This document shows, piece by piece, positions 1-48,800 of a stretch of 64,000 bases of DNA. The stretch is from Flaccisagitta enflata (lineage: Eukaryota; Chaetognatha; Sagittoidea; Aphragmophora). The DNA is taken from assembly GCA_965153355.1 (NCBI GenBank), contig OZ231126.1:97774001-97838000 (forward strand), read 5' to 3'. The notes under the pieces were generated by a model. That model worked only from the letters and a program-made list of their open reading frames with translations. It searched no databases and had not been told where the DNA came from. The first letter of the stretch is position 1; every line of letters begins with the position of its first letter. The translations under genes and the position numbers were made by a program.

Positions 1-1373
1 TGTGTGTTTGTTTTTTGTGTGTGTTTGTTTGTTTTTGTGTGCGTTTGTTTGTGTTTGTTTTTGTGTTTGTTTGTTTAAGTGTTTGTTTGTTTTTGTGTTT
101 GTTTGTTTTTATGATTGTGTTTGTTTGTCTTTGTGTTTGTTTGTCTTTGTGTTAGTTTGTCTCTGTGTTTGTTTGTCTCTGTGTTTGTCTTTGTGTGTTT
201 TTGTGTTTGTTTTTGTGTGTTGGTTTTTGTGTTGGTTTGTTTTGGTGTTGGTTTGTTTTTGTGTGTGTTTGTTTGTTTTGGTGTTGGTTTGTTTTTGTGT
301 GTGTTTGTTTGTTTTTGTGTGTTTGTTTTTGTGTGTTTGTTTGTTTTTGTGTTTGTTTGTTTGTTTGATTTTGTGTTTGTTTGTTTTTGTGTTTGTTTGT
401 TTTCGTGTTTGTTTGTTTTTGTGTTCGTTTGTCTTTGTGTGTTTGTCTTTGTGTGTTTGTTTTGTGTGTTTGTTTTCGTGTGTGTTTATTTTGGTGTTTG
501 TTTTTGTGTTGGTTTGTTTTGGTGTTTGTTTGTTTTTGTGTTTGTGTGTTTGTGTGTTTGTGTGTATGTTTGTTTTTGAGTATATTTGTTTTTGAGTATG
601 TTTGTTTTTGTGTGTTTGTTTTTGTGTATGTTTGTTTTTGTGTTTGTTTGTTTGTTTTTGTGTTTGTTTGTTTGTTTGTTTTTGTGTTTGTTTGTTAATG
701 TGTTTGTTTATTTTTGTGTTTGTTTTTGAGTTTGCTTGTCTTCATGTTTGTTTCTGTGTTCATTTGTTTTTGTGTTTGTTTTTGTGAATTTGTTTCTGTT
801 GGTTTTTGTTGGTTTTTGTTGGTTTTGTTGGTTGTTGTTTATTCTTGTTAATTCTTGTTTATTTTTGTTTGTTGGTTTTGTTGGTTTTTGTTTGGTTTTG
901 TTGGTTTTGTTGGTTTTTGTTATTGTGTTGTTTGTTGGTCTTTGTTTTTGTTTGTTTGTTTGTCTTTGTTTGTCTTTGTTTGTGTTTGTTTGTGTTTGTT
1001 TGTCTTTGCGTTTGTTTGTGTTTGAGTGTGTGTGTTTGTTTGAGTGAGTGTGTGTGTTTAAGTGCGTGTGTGTGTGTGTTTGAGTGAGTAAGTGTGTGTG
1101 TGTGTTTGAGTGAGTATGTGTGTGTGTGTGTTTGAGTGAGTATGTGTGTGTGTGTGTTTGAGTGAGTATGTGTGTGTGTGTGCATGAGTGAGTGTGTGTG
1201 TGTTTGAGTGTGTTTGAGTAATTGTGTGTGTTTGAGTAAGTGTGTGTGTTTGAGTAAGTGTGTGTGTGTTTGAGTGAGTGTGTGTGTGTTTGAGTGAGTG
1301 TGTGTGTTTGAGTGAGTGTGTGTGTGTGTGTGTTTGAGTGTGTGAGTGAGTGTGTTTGAGTGAGTGAGTGTGA
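1..1373 (+). repeat. 1.4-kb G/T-only strand: degenerate (TG)n and GTTT array
   Basis: The plus strand is almost purely G and T, mixing TGTTTGTTT units on the left with TGTGTGTTTGAGTGAG units on the right, with hardly any C. The array sits just downstream of the 5' splice site of the last visible GON4L exon, so in the sense (minus) transcript it is a CA-rich intron start. The long open frames across it on both strands come from the absence of stop-forming bases and are not genes. Confidence 0.9.
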
Positions 1374-1391
1374 GCGCCAAGCGCCAATCAC

Positions 1392-38985
<37,594 letters not shown>

Positions 38986-39580
38986 AAAAGGTTGTCACCG
39001 CGATTGTTTCATTCTCACTACAAGGGGGAGTAAAAAAAAGGTAAGCTTGGTCACATCACGTGTAATTTCAAAAAATGGAGAAAAATTGGGACGTTACACT
39101 TGAAAATACAGATAATAAATAATGCCGATGTTTAATCTAAATCTAATTAACGTGAATTTCGAGGCGACTACGACGGACGGGTACGAATGCACTAGAATTG
39201 GTAAAAATTGACCAAAAAAGTTATTAAATTGTATGCACACGCGCATGAAATCTTGGCCTAGCGGCAAGCTTACAGACAGCGATTGCTTGCTTAGCTAACA
39301 TCGCGGACTACGAAACAAATACTTGCGGAATGAGGAGAAGCACCGTCGTGATAATTTCACTATCGACAATCGCAATTTGTAAAACCATTCAAAAATGCAC
39401 ATAGATATGATTATGGCAATAACTCGATACGACATACGCTATAACGAGAGCCTAAATCTACGAGTCCCTTAACGTTGAATCTCAATAGGTAGTCTGAGAA
39501 AGATAAAAATACCAACATGCGTTGTTAAATTCAAAATCATAAAAACGTCTTCACAAGCTAAGGTATGATGTCAGAGTATG
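38986..39580 (-). promoter_or_regulatory. Short gap between RASSF stop and GON4L start
   Basis: This must hold both the RASSF 3' UTR and the GON4L 5' region. A variant signal ATTAAA reads on the minus strand at 39136-39131. No TATA box or clear initiator is recognisable. Confidence 0.4.
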
Positions 39581-39823
39581 TCAGTCTACAGCGGTTTTTT
39601 TCCTTGCCACAATCTCCTTCCCCATAAACAGCCTCCTTGTACGAAGCATTTCGATGAGCGCGTTTTTATAATCGGTCATTTTGCGCCGAATGATTCGCTC
39701 CTCTTCTTCCTGCTTAAGCTTCAGCTCCAAATCCATTCTTTCCAGAACCGGCATCGGCAAAGACATCAACATAGCAACTTCAGCCGGAATCGTTTCAACC
39801 GAATTACGCTCCATCAAGTAAAA
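39581..39823 (-). CDS. RASSF: RASSF last exon: SARAH domain
   Basis: The acceptor is CAAATTCTCAG. It encodes FYLMERNSVETIPAEVA, MPVLERMDLELKLKQEEEER and a basic helix, ending KKTAVD and a stop. A hairpin/(GTCY)n element (39836-39945) ends just upstream and its T-run forms the pyrimidine tract of this acceptor. Confidence 0.94.
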   Translation of the reverse strand, partial: FYLMERNSVETIPAEVAMLMSLPMPVLERMDLELKLKQEEEERIIRRKMTDYKNALIEMLRTRRLFMGKEIVARKKTAVD

Positions 39824-42800
39824 CTGAGAATTTGAAAAAAAAAACAAGTGACACGGGGTCACAATATCGTTGCGGACGGGTGGGCAGGGGCATCCAACCC
39901 CCATCCATAACGTATAGAGTTGCGTGTCCGCAACTAAAAACACAGATAAATTCAGACCTTGACATCACTCTACAAGGTACAAGGTACAATGTAGAGTCGC
40001 CCTCTTAGTAAATTGCGCAGCACTTGATCGGCACGTGTTGATTACTGAACTTGTTTCCGTGAGGATTGCCGGAAATGATTTTCAAAAGAGATTCGCATGA
40101 ATCTCATTTGCATATTGGAGTTGGTAGTTACTTAGTTGCGTTCGTTTGTTAACTGTTGGCTAACAATGTTTGCAGTTAGCTTGTTCAATTCCACTAACCT
40201 GCGACTCATCCTGACAAGGTCCCAACTTGAGCCGGACAAAAAGGGGATAGTCATCGTCGTCAATAGCGAAAGTTTCTCCATTACTTTTCACCACGTACAG
40301 CATGAACTCTGCCAGAATAATGTAACAAGGTCAAGTTTAGGCCAATGCGTCTTGCGATGAATGAATGATGGAATAAGCGAATGAAGGATGGAATAAACGA
40401 AGGATGGAATAAACGAATGAAAGATTGATCAAATGAACGAAAGCGAGAAGGTGTGAAGAATACTGAGAGTGCCCGGTTTGAATGTTTTGACGAAAGCGTG
40501 AGGGACCGACAGAGAGATAGACCGACAGACGGACGGACATGATTTCTTGTAGAGATGCGTGGACGCATGTAAAAAGTGTCTCAAGAATTTTATGAAAAAT
40601 ATCCGACATCCAACCGAAGCCTTACAATTTTTAGTCGCGTGCTACGCGACTCTACACCTCGCTTTGTCGGTCGGTCGGTCCGTCTGTCGGTCACACTTGA
40701 CTTTTTTTGGGTTTTTGGGTTTTTTGGCCTCACCGCTCCTGCTCAAATGCTCTGGTGACCTCAAATATGGCCCCTGCCCACCCGCACGCGACTGGGGTAG
40801 CCGTGTATCCGGCCTTGTTTTCCATCACCACATCACTAACCTTTGGGATCATTCTCGATCCTGAATTTAGAGAGGAGAATTTCAATGACGTCGTGAGCTT
40901 TGAGCATGTTATCCACTCTGACCGTGGAAATGGTGTCGAACTCGGGCATGAAAACGCGCGTCTTGGGATTGTAAACGTGGCCGTTAATTGATGGGAGGCG
41001 CGACTTGCGCGGACGCAAGGAACGGCGGGGATGACGGAGCTTCACTCTCTCCTCGCCCTCGATAGCTTCCTGAAATGAGGAAATAGAGAAAGAAATGAAA
41101 GAATGGCGGCACGAAGCATTTCAAAATGAATTAAGATGTTTAAAAATCTGAACAAGAAAGCCAAAAGCGACGCGCGACGGCCTCTAAATTTTGGGAGAAT
41201 CCTCCAAAAATCTCCCAAATATTTGGGAGAATCATCGCCATTTCTCTCAAATATTTGGGAGAAAAGTGAAAATTCTCCCAAATATTTGGGAGAAAAGTGA
41301 AAATTCTCCCAAATATTTGGGAGAAAAGTGAAAATTCTCCCAAATATTTGGGAGAAAAGTGAAAATTCTCCCAAATATTTGGGAGAATTGTGAAAATTCT
41401 CCCAAATATTTGAGAGAATCGTGAAAATTCTCCCAAATATTTGAGAGAATCATGAAAATTCTCTCAAATATTTGGAGAATTGTGAAAATTCTCCCAAATA
41501 TTTGAGAGAATTGTGAAAATTCTCCCAAATATTTGGGAGAATCATGAAAATTCTCCCAAATATTTGAGAGAATTGTGAAAAATCTCCCAAATATTTGGGA
41601 GAATCGTGAAAATTCTCCCAAATATTTGAGAGAATCGTGAAATTCTCTCAAATGTTTGGGAGAATCGTGAAAATTCTCTCAAATATTTGGGAGAATCGTG
41701 CAAATTCTCTCAAATATTTGGGAGAATTGTGAAAATTCTCTCAAATATTTGGGAGAATCGTGAAAATTCTCTCAAATATTTAAGAGAAATGGCAAAGATT
41801 CTCCTAAATATTTGGGAGAATTTTCCTATAGAAACACTTCAGTCAATTCTCCCAAATTGACAATTCTCCCAAATATTTGGGAGAATTTTCCTACAGAAAC
41901 ACATCTTTCTGTCAATTCTCCCAAACTGATGATTCTCCCAAATATTTGGGAGAATTTTCCTACAGAGACACATCTGTCAATTCTCCCAAATTCATGATTC
42001 TCCCAAATGTTTGGGAGAATTTTCCTACAGAAACACATTTTTCTGTCATTTCTCCCAAACTGATGATTCTCCCAAATATTTGGGAGAATTTTCCTACAGA
42101 TATATCTCTGTCAACTCTCCCAATTTGGGAGAATTGACAGAGATACTCTGTTGGAAAATTCTCCCAAATATTTGGGAGAATTTTCCTACAGAAACACCTT
42201 TTAGTCAAATTCTCCCAAAATGATGATTCTCCCAAATATTTGGGAGAATTTTCCTACCAACACATCTCTTTGTCAATTCTCTCAAATTCATGATTCTCCC
42301 AAATATTCGGGAGAATTTGCCTACAGAAACACATCTTTGTGTCAATTCTCCCAAACTGATGATTCTCCCAAATATTTGGGAGAATTTTCCTACAGAAACA
42401 CATCTCTGTCAATTCTCCCAAATTCACGATTCTCCCAAATATTTGGGAGAATTTTCCTACAGAAACACCTTTCAGTCAAATTCTCCCAAAATGATGATTC
42501 TCCCAAATAAAAGGCTGCTGCTGCTGCTGCTTTGTTTTTGATTATCACAATACTGTCCACACAACATTGTCCAAACAAGATTGTCCACACAACATTGTCC
42601 AAACAAGATTGTCCACACAACATTGTCCACACAAGATTGTCCACACACTTTTAAAATGTTCTATAAAAAGAACTGTAAAAAGCACTATTAAGAATCTATT
42701 TAGGATGGTTGGGGCTAAAAGGCAGGGGTTTAAAAAGGGGATTTAGATCTTTTAGAGCAGCATCCCAGCAGCAGCAGCCACAGCAGAGCTGCATTGGATT

Positions 42801-45800
42801 CTCCCAGATATTTGGGAGAAATGGTGAAGATTCTCCCAAATTTTTGGGAGAAATAATGAAGATTCTCCCAAATATTTGGGAGAAATGGTGAAAATTCTCC
42901 CAAATATTTGGGAGAATTTTCCTACAGAGACACATCTCTCTGTCAATTCTCCCAAATTCACGATTCTCCCAAATTTTTGGGAGAATTTTCCTACAGAAAC
43001 ACCTTTTAGTCAAATTCTCCCAAAATGATGATTCTCCCAAATATTTGGGAGAATTTTCCTACCAACACATCTCTTTGTCAATTCTCTCAAACTCATGATT
43101 CTCCCAAATATTTGGGAGAATTTTCCTACAGAAACACATCTTTGTGTCAATTCTCCCAAACTGATGATTCTCCCAAATATTTGGGAGAATTTTCCTACAG
43201 AAACACATCTCTGTCAATTCTCCCAAATTCACGATTCTCCCAAATATTTGGGAGAATTTTCCTACAGAAACGCCTTTCAGTCAAATTCTCCCAAAATGAT
43301 GATTCTCCCAAATAAAAGGCTGCTGCTGCTGCTGCTTTGTTTTTGATTATCACAATACTGTCCACACAACATTGTCCAAACAAGATTGTCCACACAAGAT
43401 TGTCCACACAAGATTGTCCACACAAGATTGTCCACACAAGATTGTCCACACACTTTTAAAATGTTCTATAAAAAGAACTGTAAAAAGCACTATTAAGAAT
43501 CTATTTAGGATGGTTGGGGCTAAAAGGCAGGGGTTTAAAAAGGGGATTTAGATCTTTTAGAGCAGCATCCCAGCAGCAGCAGCCACAGCAGAGCTGCATT
43601 GGATTCTCCCAGATATTTGGGAGAAATGGTGAAGATTCTCCCAAATTTTTGGGAGAAATAATGAAGATTCTCCCAAATATTTGGGAGAAATGGTGAAAAT
43701 TCTCCCAAATATTTGGGAGAATTTTCCTACAGAGACACATCTCTCTGTCAATTCTCCCAAATTCACGATTCTCCCAAATTTTTGGGAGAATTTTCCTACA
43801 GAAACACCTTTTAGTCAAATTCTCCCAAAATGATGATTCTCCCAAATATTTGGGAGAATTTTCCTACCAACACATCTCTTTGTCAATTCTCTCAAACTCA
43901 TGATTCTCCCAAATATTTGGGAGAATTTTCCTACAGAAACACATCTTTGTGTCAATTCTCCCAAACTGATGATTCTCCCAAATATTTGGGAGAATTTTCC
44001 TACAGAAACACATCTCTGTCAATTCTCCCAAATTCACGATTCTCCCAAATATTTGGGAGAATTTTCCTACAGAAACGCCTTTCAGTCAAATTCTCCCAAA
44101 ATGATGATTCTCCCAAATAAAAGGCTGCTGCTGCTGCTGCTGCTTTGTTTTTGATTATCACAATACTGTCCACACAACATTGTCCAAACAAGATTGTCCA
44201 CACAAGATTGTCCACACAAGATTGTCCACACAAGATTGTCCACACAAGATTGTCCACACACTTTTAAAATGTTCTATAAAAAGAACTGTAAAAAGCACTA
44301 TTAAGAATCTATTTAGGATGGTTGGGGCTAAAAGGCAGGGGTTTAAAAAGGGGATTTAGATCTTTTAGAGCAGCATCCCAGCAGCAGCAGCCACAGCAGA
44401 GCTGCATTGGATTCTCCCAGATATTTGGGAGAAATGGTGAAGATTCTCCCAAATTTTTGGGAGAAATAATGAAGATTCTCCCAAATATTTGGGAGAAATG
44501 GTGAAAATTCTCCCAAGTATTTGGGAGAATTTTCCTACAGACACATCTCTCCGTCAATTCTCCCAAATTCACGATTCTCCCAAATTTTTGGGAGAATTTT
44601 CCTACAGAAACACCTTTTAGTCAAATTCTCCCAAAATGATGATTCTCCCAAATATTTGGGAGAATTTTCCTACCAACACATCTCTTTGTCAATTCTCTCA
44701 AACTCATGATTCTCCCAAATATTTGGGAGAATTTTCCTACAGAAACACATCTTTGTGTCAATTCTCCCAAACTGATGATTCTCCCAAATATTTGGGAGAA
44801 TTTTCCTACAGAAACACATCTCTGTCAATTCTCCCAAATTCACGATTCTCCCAAATATTTGGGAGAATTTTCCTACAGAAACGCCTTTTAGTCAAATTCT
44901 CCCAAAATGATGATTCTCCCAAATAAAAGGCTGCTGCTGCTGCTGCTTTGTTTTTGATTATCCCAATACTGTCCACACAACATTGTCCACACAACATTGT
45001 CCAAACAAGATTTTCCACACAACATTGTCCAAACAAGATTTTCCACACAAGATTGTCCACACACTTTTAAAATGTTCTATAAAAAGAACTGTAAAAAGTA
45101 CTATTAAGAATCTATTTAGGATGGTTGGGGCTAAAAGGCAGGGGTTTAAAAAGGGGATTTAGATCTTTTAGAGCAGCATCCCAGCAGCAGCAGCCACAGC
45201 AGAGCTGCATTCGATTCTCCCAAATATTTGGGAGAAATGGTGAAGATTCTCCCAAATTTTTGGGAGAAATATTGAAGATTCTCCCAAATATTTGGGAGAA
45301 ATATTGAAGATTCTCCCAAATATTTGGGAGAAATATTGAAGATTCTCCCAAATATTTGGGAGAAATGGTGAAAATTCTCCCAAATATTTGGGAGAATTTT
45401 CCTACAGAGACACATCTCTGTCAATTCTCCCAAATTCACGATTCTCCCAAATTTTTGGGAGAATTTTCCTACGGAAGCACCTTTTTGTCAAATTCTCTCA
45501 AAATGATGATTCGCCCAAATATTTGGGAGAATTTTCCTACCAACACATCTTTTTGTCAATTCTCTCAAATTCATGATTCTCCCAAATATTTGGGAGAATT
45601 TTCCTACAGAAACACATCTTTCTGTCAATTCTCCCAAACTGATGATTCTCCCAAATATTTGGGAGAATTTTCCTACCAACACATCTCTTTGTCAATTCTC
45701 TCAAATTCATGATTCTCCCAAATATTCGGGAGAATTTGCCTACAGAAACACATCTTTGTGTCAATTCTCCCAAACTGATGATTCTCCCAAATATTTGGGA

Positions 45801-48800
45801 GAATTTTCCTACAGAAACACATCTCTGCCAATTCTCCCAAATTCACGATTCTCCCAAATTCACGATTCTCCCAAATATTTGGGAGAATTTTCCTACAGAA
45901 ACGCCTTTCAGTCAAATTCTCCCAAAATGATGATTCTCCCAAATAAAAGGCTGCTGCTGCTGCTGCTTTGTTTTTGATTATCACAATACTGTCCACACAA
46001 CATTGTCCAAACAAGATTGTCCACACATTGTCCAAACAAGATTGTCCACACAACATTGTCCACACAATATTGTCCACACACTTTTAAAATGTTCTATAAA
46101 AAGAACTGTAAAAAGCACTATTAAGAATCTATTTAGGATGGTTGGGGCTAAAAGGCAGGGGTTTAAAAAGGGGATTTAGATCTTTTAGAGCAGCATCCCA
46201 GCAGCAGCAGCCACAGCAGAGCTGCATTGGATTCTCCCAGATATTTGGGAGAAATGGTGAAGATTCTCCCAAATTTTTGGGAGAAATAATGAAGATTCTC
46301 CCAAATATTTGGGAGAAATGGTGAAAATTCTCCCAAATATTTGGGAGAATTTTCCTACAGAGACACATCTCTCTGTCAATTCTCCCAAATTCATGATTCT
46401 CCCAAATTTTTGAGAGAATTTTCCTACAGAAACACCTTTTAGTAAAATTCTCCCAAAATGATGATTCTCCCAAATATTTGGGAGAATTTTCCTACCAACA
46501 CATCTCTTTGTCAATTCTCTCAAACATGATTCTCCCAAATATTTGGGAGAATTTTCCTACAGAAACACATCTTTGTGTCAATTCTCCCAAACTGATGATT
46601 CCCCCAAATATTTGGGAGAATTTTCCTACAGAAACACATCTCTGTCAATTCTCCCAAATTCACGATTCTCCCAAATATTTGGGAGAATTTTCCTACAGAA
46701 ACGCCTTTTAGTCAAATTCTCCCAAATAAAAGGCTGCTGCTGCTGCTGCTGCTTTGTTTTTGATTATCCCAATACTGTCCACACAACATTGTCCAAACAA
46801 GATTTTCCACACAACATTGTCCAAACAAGATTTTCCACACAAGATTGTCCACACACTTTTAAAATGTTCTATAAAAAGAACTGTAAAAAGTACTATTAAG
46901 AATCTATTTAGGATGGTTGGGGCTAAAAGGCAGGGGTTTAAAAAGGGGATTTAGATCTTTTAGAGCAGCATCCCAGCAGCAGCAGCCACAGCAGAGCTGC
47001 ATTCGATTCTCCCAAATATTTGGGAGAAATGGTGAAGATTCTCCCAAATTTTTGGGAGAAATATTGAAGATTCTCCCAAATAATTGGGAGAAATAGTGAA
47101 GATTCTCCCAAATATTTGGGAAATATTTGGGAGAAAAAAATCTCCCAAATATTTGGGAGAATTTTCCTACAGAGACACATCTCTGTCAATTCTCCCAAAT
47201 TCACGATTCTCCCAAATATTTGGGAGAATTTTCCTACGGAAACACCTTTTTGTCAAATTCTCCCAAAATGATGATTCGCCCAAATATTTGGGAGAATTTT
47301 CCTACCAACACATCTTTTTGTCAATTCTCTCAAATTCATGATTCTCCCAAATATTTGGGAGAATTTTCCTACAGAAACACATCTTTCTGTCAATTCTCCC
47401 AAACTGATGATTCTCCCAAATATTTGGGAGAATTTTCCTACAGAGAGACATCTCTGTCAATTCTCCCAAATTCACAATTCTCCAAATATTTGGGAGAATT
47501 TTCCTACAGAAACGCCTTTTAATCAAATTCTCCCAAAATGATGATTCTCCCAAATAAAAGGCTGCTGCTGCTGCTGCTTTGTTTTTGATTATCACAATAC
47601 TGTCCACACAACATTGTCCAAACAAGATTGTCCAAACAAGATTGTCCACACAAGATTGTCCACACACTTTTAAAATGTTCTATAAAAAGAACTGTAAAAA
47701 GTACTATTAAGAATCTATTTAGGATGGTTGGGGCTAAAAGGCAGGGGTTTAAAAAGGGGATTTAGATCTTTTAGAGCAGCATCCCAGCAGCAGCAGCCAC
47801 AGCAGAGCTGCATTCGATTCTCCCAAATATTTGGGAGAAATGGTGAAGATTCTCCCAAATATTTGGGAGAAATGGTGAAGATTCTCCCAAATATTTGGGA
47901 GAAATGGTGAAAATTCTCCCAAATATTTGGGAGAATTTTCCTACAATTCTCCCAAACTGATGATTCTCCCAAATATTTGGGAGAATTTTCCTACAGAGAC
48001 ACATCTCTGTCAATTCTCCCAAATTCATGATTCTCCCAAATATTTGGGAGAATTTTCCTACAGAAAAGCCTTTTAGTCAAATTCTCCCAAAATAATGATT
48101 CTCCCAAATATTTGGGAGAATTTTCATACAGAAAAACATTTTTTGTCAATTCTCCCAAAATGATAATTCTCCCAAATATTTGGGAGAATTTTCCTACAGA
48201 AACACTTTTCACCACCAATTCTCCCAAATTTTTAGAAAAAGGCTGCTGCTGCTGCTGCTGCATTCCTCATTGCTTTTGTTTATCATATTCCATGACACTG
48301 TCCACACATTATTTTTCACACATTGTCCACACATTGTCCATACACTTATAAAATGTTCTTTAAAAAGTACTGTAAAAGTACTATTAAGAAGATATTTTTG
48401 GGAAGGTTGGGGCTTTTAGGCAGGGGTTTAACAGGGGATTTAGATTTTACTGTAGCAGCCACTGCAGCGCAGCATTTCTGCAGCAGCAGCCGCAGCAGAG
48501 CTGCATTTTATCATTGTCCACACGACATTGTCCACACGACATTGTCCACATGACATTGTTCACACGACATTGTCCGCACAACATTGTCCGCACGACATTG
48601 TCCGCACAACATTGTCCGCACGACATTGTCCGCACGACATTGTCCGCACGACATTGTCCGCACGACATTGTCCATACGACATTGTCCGCACGACATTGTC
48701 CGCACGACATTGTCCACACAACATTGTCCATACGACATTGTCCATACGACATTGTCCATACGACATTGTCCCCACTCAAACTCTCGCAATTGTCCCCACT

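Noticed and set aside
41190-48510. CRISPR-like array of regular repeats and spacers
   Set aside because: The locus is eukaryotic, the spacers are themselves repeated, and the unit is a palindrome. No cas genes.
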